Shown here one piece after another: positions 9,504 to 19,518 of a stretch of 64,000 bases of DNA. The DNA is taken from NCBI RefSeq assembly GCF_000010645.1, contig NC_011565.1, forward strand, positions 696,001 to 760,000, read 5' to 3'. Source of the stretch: Candidatus Azobacteroides pseudotrichonymphae genomovar. CFP2. Lineage in GTDB: Bacteria > Bacteroidota > Bacteroidia > Bacteroidales > Azobacteroidaceae. A program made the position numbers and the translations under genes. The notes beneath the pieces are model-generated. The model saw nothing but the letters and a program-made list of their open reading frames with translations, was not told the DNA's origin and did no database searches. Numbering within the stretch: position 1 is the stretch's first letter; the number at the start of each line of letters is the position of its first letter.

Positions 9504-10133
9504 TCAATGTTGTAGAACTATAGTCTTACTGAAATCAATGCGATTTAATATAGACTTCCCCAATGTAATTTCATCTGTGTATTCAATCTCGTCACCAATA
9601 GAAACCCCACGAGCAAGAGTTGAAATTTTCACACTATTAATATTGGAAATTTTCCTATAAATATAAAAATTAGTCGTGTCTCCTTCCATTGTAGTACTTA
9701 AAGCCAGGATAATTTCTCTTACTTTACCATTTTTAACTCTTTCTATTAAACTCTTTATTTGCAAATCTCCGGGACCAATACCTTCCATTGGTGAAATAAC
9801 TCCCCCCAATACATGATATAATCCATGAAATTGTTTTGTGTTTTCAATCGCCATTACTTCCTTAATATTTTCTACCACGCAAATCAAAGAAATATCTCGC
9901 GATGTATTGCTGCAAATATCACAGATTTCGTTATCGCAAATATTATAGCATACCTTACAATAATTGATTTCATTGCGAAGAGCAATAATAGCTCTCCCAA
10001 AATTTTCAACTTCTTTAGTTGTTCGTTTTAGGGAATGAAATACTAGCCTTAAAGCTGTTTTACGACCAATACCAGGTAGCTTAGCAAATTCATTGATAGC
10101 ATTTTCCAATAAAAATGAAGGATATTTTTCCAT
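9504..10133 (-). CDS. recR: Recombination protein RecR
   Basis: DNA-clamp protein of the RecFOR pathway that helps load RecA on single-strand gaps. The product shows the N-terminal helix-hairpin-helix stretch ([15 protein letters not shown]) and a four-cysteine zinc finger (CKVC then CDIC with further Cys between). A Toprim domain begins [14 protein letters not shown] and contains [16 protein letters not shown] chose ATG 10133 (209 residues), which aligns with the usual start a few residues before YPSxLLE. A GTG five codons upstream (10148) is possible. The C-terminal tail is slightly long for the family. No recF or recO is in the window. Confidence 0.93.
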   Translation of the reverse strand: MEKYPSFLLENAINEFAKLPGIGRKTALRLVFHSLKRTTKEVENFGRAIIALRNEINYCKVCYNICDNEICDICSNTSRDISLICVVENIKEVMAIENTKQFHGLYHVLGGVISPMEGIGPGDLQIKSLIERVKNGKVREIILALSTTMEGDTTNFYIYRKISNINSVKISTLARGVSIGDEIEYTDEITLGKSILNRIDFSKTIVLQH

Positions 10134-10215
10134 TTGTCTAAATCGCACATCTTATTTTGAAATAAGTAAGAAGATACTTTAAAATTTTCATAAAATGATA
10201 GGAATGACCTTATAT

Positions 10216-10962
10216 TTAAGTATTCATTCCTCCATCTACCTGAATAACTTGTCCCGTAACATAGGATGAGAGATCAGAAGCAAGGAATAAAGCAATATTG
10301 GAGACATCTTTGGGTGTGCCAGCACGACGCAACGGGATTTGTTTTATCCATTTATTTTGTACTTCTTCTGAGAGTTTATGAGTCATTTCTGTCGCAATAA
10401 ATCCAGGGGCTATGACATTAGCACGTATTCCACGACTTCCTAGTTCTCTTGCAACAGATTTTATTAATCCAATCATGCCAGCTTTGGAAGCAGAATAATT
10501 TGCTTGTCCCACATTTCCATGTAAACCAACCACGGAGCTTATATTGATAATACTTCCCGACTTTTGTTTGATCATTATAGGAGCTAGAGCATTGATAAAA
10601 TTGAACGCTGATTTCAAGTTTATTTTGAGGACTAAATCCCATTGCTGTTCAGTCATACGCATCATTAGACTGTCTCGAGTAATGCCTGCATTATTAACCA
10701 AAATATCTATGTGGTTGAAGTCCTCAACTATTGCATTCATTATTTTATGAGTATCTCCGAAATTGGATGCATCGGAAGCATAGCCTTTCACTCTTACTCC
10801 CAAATCTTGTATTTCTTTTACAGTTGTTTCTACATTTTCATCAATGATCAAATCAGTGAATGCAATATTACAACCTTCCATGGCAAAGCCAGTAGCAATC
10901 GATTTGCCAATTCCACGTGCAGCCCCGGTTACAATTGCTGTTTTCCCTTCTAATAATTTCAT
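10216..10962 (-). CDS. fabG: 3-oxoacyl-[acyl-carrier-protein] reductase
   Basis: NADPH-dependent short-chain dehydrogenase that reduces 3-oxoacyl-ACP in fatty-acid elongation. The 248-residue product has the cofactor motif TGAARGIG (12-19), NNAGITRD (90-97), the catalytic Ser in INISSVVG (S143) and the YxxxK pair (Y156, K160). It also has the C-terminal SSYVTGQVIQVDGG typical of FabG. Start is ATG 10962. TATATTTG on the minus strand (10989-10982) fits a -7 box 20 bases upstream of the start, though without a good -33 TTG. It stands alone between recR and tRNA-fMet, with no acpP or fabF next to it. Confidence 0.94.
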   Translation of the reverse strand: MKLLEGKTAIVTGAARGIGKSIATGFAMEGCNIAFTDLIIDENVETTVKEIQDLGVRVKGYASDASNFGDTHKIMNAIVEDFNHIDILVNNAGITRDSLMMRMTEQQWDLVLKINLKSAFNFINALAPIMIKQKSGSIINISSVVGLHGNVGQANYSASKAGMIGLIKSVARELGSRGIRANVIAPGFIATEMTHKLSEEVQNKWIKQIPLRRAGTPKDVSNIALFLASDLSSYVTGQVIQVDGGMNT

Positions 10963-11045
10963 CGCCCTAAATTTTGTGTTACAAATATAAAATAATTTTG
11001 TATAAAACTGACCTTGACAAGAAAATAAAAAAATTAGCTAAAAAG

Positions 11046-11078
11046 GTTTGTTTTTTTTTTTTTAAAGATTTACCTTCG
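11046..11078 (+). promoter_or_regulatory. Promoter of the initiator tRNA (TTTG-N21-TACCTTCG)
   Basis: TTTG at 11046-11049 and TACCTTCG at 11071-11078 are separated by 21 bases, most of them T. This fits the Bacteroidetes -33/-7 layout except that the last part is TTCG rather than TTTG. Transcription would start a few bases before the tRNA at 11093. The same TACCTTCG box precedes tRNA-Leu. Confidence 0.65.
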
Positions 11079-11092
11079 TACTCATAAAACAT

Positions 11093-11165
11093 CGCGGAGT
11101 GGAGCAGTTGGTAGCTCGTTGGGCTCATAACCCAGAGGTCGTAAGTTCGAGTCTTACCTCCGCAA
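11093..11165 (+). tRNA. Initiator tRNA-Met (anticodon CAT)
   Basis: Two features mark it as the initiator. The first acceptor base C1 faces A72 without pairing (CGCGGAG against CTCCGCA), and the anticodon stem ends in three G-C pairs (TTGGG-CTCATAA-CCCAG). D arm is GAGC/GCTC; T arm is GTAAG-TTCGAGT-CTTAC. The discriminator is A and CCA is not encoded. Confidence 0.96.
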
Positions 11166-11169
11166 CATC

Positions 11170-11201
11170 CGTAACAACTCATTCCCGTAACAACTCATTC
11201 C
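11170..11201 (+). repeat. 16-bp direct tandem duplication just after tRNA-fMet
   Basis: CGTAACAACTCATTCC occurs twice in a row (11170-11185 and 11186-11201) starting four bases after the tRNA. No integrase or inverted ends are nearby, so it looks like a local duplication and not an attachment site. Confidence 0.95.
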
Positions 11202-11327
11202 TGATAATCTTTCAAAAGAAAGTGGGGGTGGTGACGGGCCCTTTTTTTGTTTTTCTTTTTTCTCCTTTCGAGGGCTTACACATTGATAGATCCAAATTTC
11301 TTGAAAGGAAAAAACAGACGATAAGGA

Positions 11328-13610
11328 TTATCTTGATTTCAATTTTTCCACAACAATAGCATCAACCACAGCTATTGTAACGATATTAACAATATCGCGT
11401 ACTGAACTGGCAATATCAGTGAAATGGATAGGTTTCTTTAACCCCATTTGAATGGGGCCTATCGTTTCTCCCACTTTCATTTCGTGTAGCAATTTTTGGG
11501 CAATATTAGCAGAACTCAAATTGGGAAAGATCATTGCGTTTACATCTTTTCCCAATAATCGATTGAATGGATATTTGCGGTCTCGTAAAGTTTTGTCAAG
11601 AGCAAAACCGACTTGCATTTCTCCATCTATTGCTAAATTGGGATATTCTTGTTGCATAATTTTTATCATCTCATGCATACTTGCTGGACTTCCTCCTGTA
11701 TATGAACCAAAATTGGAATAAGAAACTCCTGCAATCACTGGCTCTTGAGCAAAGAAGCGAACTGTTTCGGCAGTCAATTTAGCAATATCTATAAGTTCTT
11801 CGGTTGAAGGATGACGATTAACAAGGGTATCAGCAAGGAAATAGGTGCCTTTTTGTCCTGTCAAAATATGCATAGTTCCAAAAGTGCTATGTCCTTCTCG
11901 TATTCCTATCACTTCCTTTGCCACTTTGATAGTATTAGAATATTTAGTATACACACCTGTAACAAAAGCATCAGCATCACCTGTTTCTACCATCATCATA
12001 CCAAAATAATTTCGTTCGAACATTTTATCTACAGCTTCATCAAGAGTAGCTCCCTCGCGAGCTCTTTTTTCAGATAGTAAAGCAGCGTACCTATGTCTTC
12101 TGTCCATTTCACTATCATGACGTAGATTGATTATTTCTATACCTTCCAAATCGATATGATTTTCAGCTGCTAATTTGGCGATACGCTCGTCGTTTCCTAA
12201 TAAGATTGGGTGGGCAATCTTTTCATCTCTAACTTGTGCAGCCGCTTTCAACATATTTTCATGCGAACCTTCAGCGAAAACAACACGTTTTGGACTCTTA
12301 GAAGCCATATCACTTAATTGACGGATAAGTTTATTGTCATAACCCATTAAATCCCGTAGATAATCTTTATACCTGTCCCAATCAGTGATAATTTTCTTGG
12401 CTACTCCCGACTGTATGGCAGCTTTTGCTACTGCTATGGAAACACGGGTTAACAACCGCGGATCCATAGGTTTTGGAATAATATACTCCTTTCCAAAGTT
12501 TAAACAGGAAAGTCCATAAGCAGCATTTACAACGTCAGGAACAGATTCTTTTGCCAAGTCAGCTATTGCTGCTACAGCAGCAAGTTTCATTTTTTCATTG
12601 ATAACCGTTGCTCGAGTATCTAATGCACCGCGAAAAATATAAGGGAATCCTAATACATTATTTACCTGGTTTGGGTAATCCGAACGACCAGTAGCAAAAA
12701 TAATGTCTGGACGGGAAACTTTGGCTTTTTGATAGGATATTTCTGGATTTGGATTTGCTAACGCAAAGACAATTGGGTTTTCAGACATATTACGAACCAT
12801 TTCTCCTGTTAAGACATTAGCGACAGATAAACCCAAAAAAACATCTGCACCAACCATAGCTTCTGCCAGAGTATTCACATTCTTCGTAGTAGCAAAAAAT
12901 GCCTTCTCAGGTGTCAAATCAGAACGGTGGACAGAAATTACTCCCTTACTATCACACATGACAATATTTTCTTTTTTAGCTCCTAAGGCCATATATAAAT
13001 GTGTGCATGAACTGGCGGATGCTCCTGCTCCATTAACAACAATTTTTACATCTTCAATTTTCTTACCTGCTATTTCCAGTGCATTAACTAATCCTGCTGA
13101 AGAAATAATTGCCGTGCCATGTTGATCATCATGCATTACCGGAATATCTAATTCTTCTTTCAGTCTTTTTTCTATTTCAAAACATTCAGGAGCCTTGATG
13201 TCCTCTAAATTAATTCCACCAAATGTTGGAGCAATTGCTTTAACAGCTTCTACAAATTTGTCAACATTTTTTTCATTAACCTCAATGTCGAACACATCAA
13301 TGCCTGCAAAAACCTTAAATAATAGTCCTTTGCCTTCCATTACAGGTTTGCTTGCCAGTGCCCCGATATTTCCCAATCCCAATACAGCTGTTCCGTTAGA
13401 AATTACGGCAACAAGATTCCCCTTCGCTGTATAATCATATGCTTTTTCAGAATTTTTTTCTATTGCAAGACATGGTTCAGCTACTCCTGGCGAATAAGCC
13501 AATGATAAATCGTATTGGGTACTGTAAGGCTTAGTTGGAATAACTTCTATTTTTCCAGGTTTACCTTCCGAATGATAACGTAATGCTTTTTCTTTAATTG
13601 TTCTTGCCAT
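11328..13610 (-). CDS. maeB: NADP-dependent malic enzyme with C-terminal phosphotransacetylase-like domain
   Basis: Oxidative decarboxylation of malate to pyruvate with formation of NADPH. The 760-residue product is the long MaeB form. Residues 1 to about 430 are the malic enzyme part, with VMHDDQHGTAI and the dinucleotide site VNGAGASASSC. About 430-760 is a phosphate acetyltransferase-like domain (RVVFAEG, AITVDAIV-type repeats, TGVSYSNFGSY-like stretch) that regulates the enzyme in studied cases and lacks known PTA activity. Start is ATG 13610. A short inverted repeat (CCTAAGTTTAGG) lies two bases before the start. The gene is divergent from carAB. In a reduced genome it would supply NADPH and pyruvate. 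Confidence 0.95.
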   Translation of the reverse strand: MARTIKEKALRYHSEGKPGKIEVIPTKPYSTQYDLSLAYSPGVAEPCLAIEKNSEKAYDYTAKGNLVAVISNGTAVLGLGNIGALASKPVMEGKGLLFKVFAGIDVFDIEVNEKNVDKFVEAVKAIAPTFGGINLEDIKAPECFEIEKRLKEELDIPVMHDDQHGTAIISSAGLVNALEIAGKKIEDVKIVVNGAGASASSCTHLYMALGAKKENIVMCDSKGVISVHRSDLTPEKAFFATTKNVNTLAEAMVGADVFLGLSVANVLTGEMVRNMSENPIVFALANPNPEISYQKAKVSRPDIIFATGRSDYPNQVNNVLGFPYIFRGALDTRATVINEKMKLAAVAAIADLAKESVPDVVNAAYGLSCLNFGKEYIIPKPMDPRLLTRVSIAVAKAAIQSGVAKKIITDWDRYKDYLRDLMGYDNKLIRQLSDMASKSPKRVVFAEGSHENMLKAAAQVRDEKIAHPILLGNDERIAKLAAENHIDLEGIEIINLRHDSEMDRRHRYAALLSEKRAREGATLDEAVDKMFERNYFGMMMVETGDADAFVTGVYTKYSNTIKVAKEVIGIREGHSTFGTMHILTGQKGTYFLADTLVNRHPSTEELIDIAKLTAETVRFFAQEPVIAGVSYSNFGSYTGGSPASMHEMIKIMQQEYPNLAIDGEMQVGFALDKTLRDRKYPFNRLLGKDVNAMIFPNLSSANIAQKLLHEMKVGETIGPIQMGLKKPIHFTDIASSVRDIVNIVTIAVVDAIVVEKLKSR

Positions 13611-13783
13611 ATCCTAAACTTAGGGGATAAAAATATTCACAATATATACAAAATATATTAAACTGCCGAATCATTCTATACAATGAAAAAACCAGCTTTT
13701 ATTCTATATATTTGTAGTCAATTTGTAAAAATTTATACATAAATTTTTATTCAACTTCTATATATATATACAGGACTAGTTTC

Positions 13784-16700
13784 ATGAATAAAAAAATTGC
13801 TTTAATACTGGAGAATGGAATGAGGTTTGAGGGTTTTTCTTTTGGATACGAAATTCCAACTTCAGGAGAGGTGGTGTTTAATACTGCAATGGTTGGTTAT
13901 CCTGAAAGTCTAACCGATCCTTCCTATGCAGGGCAAATCCTTACGGTTACTTATCCTTTAATCGGCAATTACGGTGTACCCGAAGATAGTATAATAAATG
14001 GACTTTCTAAATTTTACGAATCGGAGAAGATTCAAGTGAGTGGTCTAATTATTTCAGAATATTCTCACGAATATAATCATTGGAATGCACGAAAAAGCTT
14101 AGGAGAATGGTTGAAAGAACATAGAGTTCCAGGTATTTTTGGAATAGACACACGAGCCATTACCAAATTGATTCGTGAACATGGGTCTATGAAAGGGAAA
14201 ATTGTGTTTGATTCACCTAATGAAATTGATTTCATAGATATTTCTTTGGAAAATTTAATAGCAAGGGTCAGTTGTAAAAAGATTTTAAGATATGGGAATG
14301 GTTCGAAAACTGTTGTATTGGTTGATTGTGGAGTAAAGCATAATATTATCCGTTGTTTGTTGAAAAAAGATATTAACATTATTCGTGTTCCTTGGAATTA
14401 TAATTTCAACGAATTAGAATACGATGGATTATTTATTTCCAATGGGCCTGGGAATCCTGAACATGGGCAAATCATAGTAAATCATATCAAAGAAGCTATG
14501 AAGAATGGAAAATCCATCATGGGGATTTGCATGGGAAATCAATTACTAGCGCAAGCAGGGGGGGCAACTATCTATAAACTGAAGTATGGGCATCGAAGTC
14601 ATAATCAACCTGTACGAATGGCAAATTCCAAAAAATGTTTTATCACTTCCCAGAATCATGGTTACGCAGTAGATACAAAACCATTAAGCAATGATTGGGA
14701 AATTTTGTTTACCAATATGAATGACAATTCTAACGAGGGAATCTGTCATAAAATTTATCCTTGGTTTTCAGTACAATTTCATCCAGAAGCAGCTTCTGGT
14801 CCCACAGATACAGAATTCCTTTTTAATATATTTATAGAAGGTATATCGAAAACAGAGCAGATTATACAAGGGAACGTAAAAAAAGCATTCTTTCATTTTG
14901 TTCCTTCCATTTCATATTTGCGTAGATATAAGAAAATTTTGTTACTTGGTTCTGGAGCATTGAAAATTGGTGAAGCAGGAGAATTTGATTATTCTGGGTC
15001 GCAAGCGTTGAAAGCACTAAAAGAAGAGGGTATTTATACTGTTTTAATTAATCCCAATATCGCTACCGTACAAACTTCAGAAGGGGTAGCCGACAAAATT
15101 TATTTCTTACCTGTTACTCCTTTTTTTGTGGAAAAAGTAATAGAGAAAGAAAAACCTGAGGGTATTTTGCTTTCTTTTGGAGGACAAACTGCACTTAATT
15201 GTGGAGTATTTCTTCATCAATCTGGCATTTTCGAAAAATACAACGTAAATGTATTGGGAACAACTGTTCAGTCCATTATTGATACGGAAGACAGAGAATT
15301 ATTTGTAAAAAAATTAAATCAAATAAATGTAAAATCGATTAAAAGTATTGCAGTAGGAACGATTAAAGATGCCCGTAGGGCAGCTGAAGAACTAGGTTAC
15401 CCCATTATTGTAAGAGCAGCATATGCATTAGGTGGATTAGGTAGTGGATTTTGCAATAATCAAGAACAGTTACAGTCATTGGCAGAAAGGGCTTTTAATT
15501 ATTCAAATCAATTGTTAATTGAAAAATCATTGAAAGGTTGGAAAGAAATAGAATACGAAGTAGTACGAGATCAATACGATAACTGTATTACAGTTTGTAA
15601 CATGGAAAATTTTGATCCTCTAGGAATACATACAGGTGAAAGTATTGTCGTTGCTCCCTCACAAACTTTGACTAACCAGGAATATCACAAATTACGAGAA
15701 TTATCTATTAGGATCGTACGTCATATCGGTATTATAGGTGAATGTAATGTACAGTATGCTTTCGATACCAATTCAGAGGATTATCGTGTAATTGAAGTAA
15801 ATGCTCGTCTAAGTAGATCTTCAGCTTTGGCTTCCAAAGCCACAGGCTATCCTTTGGCATTTATTGCAGCAAAATTGGCTTTAGGTTATGGATTACAAGA
15901 TTTGAAAAATTCTGTTACTAAAACAACTACGGCTTTTTTTGAGCCAGCTTTGGATTATATTGTTTGTAAAATTCCACGTTGGGATTTGGGAAAATTTCAT
16001 GGTGTATCCCAAGAAATTGGCTCAAATATGAAAAGTGTAGGAGAGGTAATGTCTATTGGCCGTAGTTTTGAAGAAGCAATTCAAAAAGGACTGCGAATGA
16101 TTGCTCAAGGCATGCATGGCTTTGTAGCAAATAAAGATATGGATATATTTGATTTAGATAAATCTTTATGTGAGCCGACCGACAAACGGATATTTATTAT
16201 TGCTCAAGCATTAAAAACCGGTTATTCAATTGATAGAATACATAAATTAACACAAATTGATTTATGGTTTCTTCAAAGATTGCAAGCCATTTATCAGATT
16301 TCCAAAAAAATAGAAAAGTATAATTCTATAAATGAATTATCCACCGGTCTATTAAAGATTGCTAAACGAAAAGGTTTTTCAGATTATCAAATTACTAAAC
16401 TTTTATATAAAAATTCTGATATAGCAGCTAGTAAAATCATATTCTTACGCGAACATCGCAAGGCATTAAATATTCAACCCGTTGTAAAGCAAATTGATAC
16501 TTTAGCTGCTGAGTATCCAGCTCAGACTAATTATTTGTATTTAACTTACAATGGAATGGAAAATGATGTCCATTATTTAAATGATAAATGTTCAGTAATT
16601 GTTTTAGGCTCAGGGGCCTATCGCATTGGTAGCAGTGTGGAGTTTGATTGGTGTTCAGTGAATGCTTTGGAAACTATTCGGAAAAAAGGATGGAGGGGAG

Positions 16701-18133
16701 TAATGATTAATTACAATCCTGAGACAGTTTCTACGGACTATGATGTATGTGATCGTTTGTATTTTGATGAATTAACTTATGAGAGGGTTATGGATATTGT
16801 CGAAATGGAAAATTCAAGAGGTGTGATTTTGTCTACTGGAGGGCAAATTCCAAATAATCTCGCAATTTCTTTGGAAAGATCTGGTGTTCCGATTTTGGGA
16901 ACAAATGCTTCCAACATAGACAATGCTGAAGACAGGCATAAATTTTCATCCATGCTCGACTATTTAGAAATAGACCAACCTAAATGGAAAGAATTAAGTT
17001 CACTGTCTGATATTCATGAATTTATAGAAGAAGTAGGATTTCCAGTGTTGATTCGTCCATCATATGTTTTATCAGGAGCAGCAATGAATGTTTGTGCCAA
17101 TCAGTCAGAACTAAATACTTTTCTGAAATTAGCTGTTGATGTTTCCCAAAAGCATCCAGTCGTAGTTAGCGAATTCATACAAAATGCTAAGGAAATAGAA
17201 ATAGATGCAGTAGCAAATGGAGGAGAAATCATTACTTATGCTATTTCAGAACATATTGAATTTGCAGGAGTTCATTCAGGTGATGCAACTATTCAATTCC
17301 CTCCGCAAAGACTGTACGTGGAAACTGTTCGAAAGATTAAACGGTTGGCAAAAAGAATTGCACAAGCATTGCTAATTACCGGTCCATTTAACATACAATT
17401 TTTAGCAAAAGACAACGAAATCAAAGTAATAGAATGCAACTTGCGTGCTTCACGAAGTTTTCCTTTTGTCTCTAAAATATTAAAGTTGAACTTTATAGAG
17501 TTAGCGACTCGTATTATGCTAGGGGAATCTGTCGATAAACCAAATAAAAATGAATTCGATCTAGATTATGTTGGGATCAAGGCCTCTCAGTTTTCTTTTT
17601 CTCGCCTTCAAAAAGCTGATCCTATACTGGGAGTAGATATGGCATCTACTGGTGAAGTCGGCTGCATTGGCGACGACTATTATGAAGCTATATTAAAATC
17701 TATGCTTTCAGTTGGAATGAGTGTTCCTAAAAAAAACATATTGGTATCAGGCGGAACTTTACACTCTAAGGTATATCTTTTGAATGCATGTCGTTTACTT
17801 CAACAAAAGGGTTATATATTATATGCCACTGAGGGAACACATCATTTTTTTACAAATAACAATATTCCTTCTATTCGTGTGTATCAACCAAGCGAAAGAG
17901 AAAATCCTTCTGCACTTAATATGATTCGTGAGAAACAAATAGATTTAGTGATAAACATTCCTAAAAATTTAACGCAGGGAGAGTTATCGAATGGTTATAA
18001 AATTCGTCGTGGAGCAATCGATTTTAATATATCCTTATTTACTAATTCTCGTCTTGCTTCGGCATTTATACATGCTTTTTGTTCTATAGATCTGAACAAT
18101 ATTCCCATCAAGAGTTGGGATGAGTATAAATGA
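13784..18133 (+). CDS. carAB: Fused carbamoyl-phosphate synthase, small plus large subunit (CarA-CarB)
   Basis: Makes carbamoyl phosphate from glutamine, bicarbonate and two ATP for pyrimidine and arginine synthesis. One frame of 1449 residues holds both subunits. The CarA part (about 1-350) has the glutaminase triad: C249 in GICMGNQ, H333 and E335 in FHPEAA. A linker of about 30 residues leads into CarB from about 382 (KILLLGSGALKIGEAGEFD). CarB continues with two ATP-grasp halves (second starting near SVIVLGSGAYRIGSSVEFD) and a C-terminal allosteric domain (ILVSGGTLHSKVYLL). No stop or start signal separates the parts. In relatives I recall, carA and carB are adjacent separate genes. Fusion mimics the layout of eukaryotic CPS enzymes. 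All expected motifs are present, so it is probably active. Confidence 0.95.
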   Translation: MNKKIALILENGMRFEGFSFGYEIPTSGEVVFNTAMVGYPESLTDPSYAGQILTVTYPLIGNYGVPEDSIINGLSKFYESEKIQVSGLIISEYSHEYNHWNARKSLGEWLKEHRVPGIFGIDTRAITKLIREHGSMKGKIVFDSPNEIDFIDISLENLIARVSCKKILRYGNGSKTVVLVDCGVKHNIIRCLLKKDINIIRVPWNYNFNELEYDGLFISNGPGNPEHGQIIVNHIKEAMKNGKSIMGICMGNQLLAQAGGATIYKLKYGHRSHNQPVRMANSKKCFITSQNHGYAVDTKPLSNDWEILFTNMNDNSNEGICHKIYPWFSVQFHPEAASGPTDTEFLFNIFIEGISKTEQIIQGNVKKAFFHFVPSISYLRRYKKILLLGSGALKIGEAGEFDYSGSQALKALKEEGIYTVLINPNIATVQTSEGVADKIYFLPVTPFFVEKVIEKEKPEGILLSFGGQTALNCGVFLHQSGIFEKYNVNVLGTTVQSIIDTEDRELFVKKLNQINVKSIKSIAVGTIKDARRAAEELGYPIIVRAAYALGGLGSGFCNNQEQLQSLAERAFNYSNQLLIEKSLKGWKEIEYEVVRDQYDNCITVCNMENFDPLGIHTGESIVVAPSQTLTNQEYHKLRELSIRIVRHIGIIGECNVQYAFDTNSEDYRVIEVNARLSRSSALASKATGYPLAFIAAKLALGYGLQDLKNSVTKTTTAFFEPALDYIVCKIPRWDLGKFHGVSQEIGSNMKSVGEVMSIGRSFEEAIQKGLRMIAQGMHGFVANKDMDIFDLDKSLCEPTDKRIFIIAQALKTGYSIDRIHKLTQIDLWFLQRLQAIYQISKKIEKYNSINELSTGLLKIAKRKGFSDYQITKLLYKNSDIAASKIIFLREHRKALNIQPVVKQIDTLAAEYPAQTNYLYLTYNGMENDVHYLNDKCSVIVLGSGAYRIGSSVEFDWCSVNALETIRKKGWRGVMINYNPETVSTDYDVCDRLYFDELTYERVMDIVEMENSRGVILSTGGQIPNNLAISLERSGVPILGTNASNIDNAEDRHKFSSMLDYLEIDQPKWKELSSLSDIHEFIEEVGFPVLIRPSYVLSGAAMNVCANQSELNTFLKLAVDVSQKHPVVVSEFIQNAKEIEIDAVANGGEIITYAISEHIEFAGVHSGDATIQFPPQRLYVETVRKIKRLAKRIAQALLITGPFNIQFLAKDNEIKVIECNLRASRSFPFVSKILKLNFIELATRIMLGESVDKPNKNEFDLDYVGIKASQFSFSRLQKADPILGVDMASTGEVGCIGDDYYEAILKSMLSVGMSVPKKNILVSGGTLHSKVYLLNACRLLQQKGYILYATEGTHHFFTNNNIPSIRVYQPSERENPSALNMIREKQIDLVINIPKNLTQGELSNGYKIRRGAIDFNISLFTNSRLASAFIHAFCSIDLNNIPIKSWDEYK

Positions 18134-18216
18134 TATAATACTGGTATTATACCATTTTAAAAAAGCAAAGCAAAGTAGATATTATTCATTAGAATTACCT
18201 TTATTTTTTTATACAA

Positions 18217-19338
18217 ATGGCAGTGGTAATTAAAGAAGTAACTGATAGTGATTCTCTTCAGAGTTTCGTCTTTTTCAATATTAAACTGTACAAAGGGCAT
18301 CCTTATCATGTACCTGAATTAGTTACAAATGGATTGATGAATTTACGGAAGGATAAGAATCCTGCTTTTGAATTTTGTGAATCGGTCTATTATTTGGCTT
18401 ACAAGAATGATCAAGTAGCCGGTAGAATTGCTGGAATCATCAATTATCATGCTAACAAGAAATTGGGTCAACAATACGCACGATTTGGATTTGTGGATTT
18501 TATAGACGATGACCAAGTATCGAATGCCCTGTTTAAAGCTGTTGAAAAATGGGCAAGAGATAAAGGGATGAATGGTATTCAAGGACCTTTAGGATTTACA
18601 GATTTAGACCATAGGGGATTACTTGTTCGTGGATTTGACCAATTGGGTACAATGGCAACTACTTATAATTTTTCTTATTACAAAGAACATTTGACTAGAT
18701 TAGGATATAAAAAAGATCAAGATTGGGAAGAATTTCATATTCAAATATCCAATTCTCCGGATAAACATCGTCAAATTGACAAAATTGTTATGCAGAAATA
18801 TGGATTTAGAATTGTCAAATTTAAACAAAGGAAGCAATTATTATCTTATGTAAAGAAAATATTTCAATTATGGAATGAAATTTGTCGTTCTGTTTATGGT
18901 TATTTAGAACTTTCCGATAGATTGATAGAATATTACTCTAAAATGTATATGCCTATATTTTTACGTTTAAAAGAGATAACATTAATTTTTCATAAAGTAA
19001 ACGTAATTGGAATGGGAATTACCATTCCAAGACTTTCTAAAGCTTTACAAATGGCAAAAGGGAGATTGTTCCCTCTTGGGTGGATTCACTTATTGAAAGC
19101 ATTGTATAGTGAAGGCAAAGTTGTTGATTTGTATATTATGGGAATGCATCCGAGATACAAGAAAAAAGGATTAAATATTTTGTTTTCTTACGATTTAGTT
19201 CCTATTCGTAATAAAATGGGATTTTTTTGTGTAAAAAGTAATCCAGCGTTGGAATTGAATTCCAAAATGCATTTGAAATGGAATTATTTTGATATTAAAC
19301 ATCTCAGAAAATATAGAATATTTGTAAAGTATTTATAA
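18217..19338 (+). CDS. GNAT-like acetyltransferase family protein of Bacteroidetes
   Basis: A 373-residue soluble protein of a family common in Bacteroidetes and usually annotated as a GNAT-superfamily or hypothetical protein. Visible features: an N-terminal stretch with LYKGHPYHVPEL, then AGRIAGIINYHANK, RFGFVDFIDD and GIQGPLGFTDLDHRGLLV, which fits the N-acetyltransferase-like core. A C-terminal half with YIMGMHPRYKKKGLN resembles an acyl-CoA pyrophosphate loop (RxxKKxG). No substrate can be assigned. The start ATG 18217 is 83 bases after carAB on the same strand, so co-transcription is possible but no functional link is evident. Confidence 0.8.
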   Translation: MAVVIKEVTDSDSLQSFVFFNIKLYKGHPYHVPELVTNGLMNLRKDKNPAFEFCESVYYLAYKNDQVAGRIAGIINYHANKKLGQQYARFGFVDFIDDDQVSNALFKAVEKWARDKGMNGIQGPLGFTDLDHRGLLVRGFDQLGTMATTYNFSYYKEHLTRLGYKKDQDWEEFHIQISNSPDKHRQIDKIVMQKYGFRIVKFKQRKQLLSYVKKIFQLWNEICRSVYGYLELSDRLIEYYSKMYMPIFLRLKEITLIFHKVNVIGMGITIPRLSKALQMAKGRLFPLGWIHLLKALYSEGKVVDLYIMGMHPRYKKKGLNILFSYDLVPIRNKMGFFCVKSNPALELNSKMHLKWNYFDIKHLRKYRIFVKYL

Positions 19339-19518
19339 ATCAATTAGGAAGGATAATATTAAAAATGAATTGGTAAAGGGAAGTAATATTCTTTCTCTCG
19401 GATATTGATCCTGATTTAGATGTTTTACTTTAACTAGCTGATAATAAAGGTCCAAAGATGTTAAAAAGGTATATTTGGGTGTATTTTTATCTGAAAAAAC
19501 TGACAATTTTTCAATCGT

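Noticed and set aside
11093..11201. Integration (att) site at tRNA-fMet
   Set aside because: The 16-bp duplication does not copy the tRNA 3' end, and no integrase or foreign block follows.
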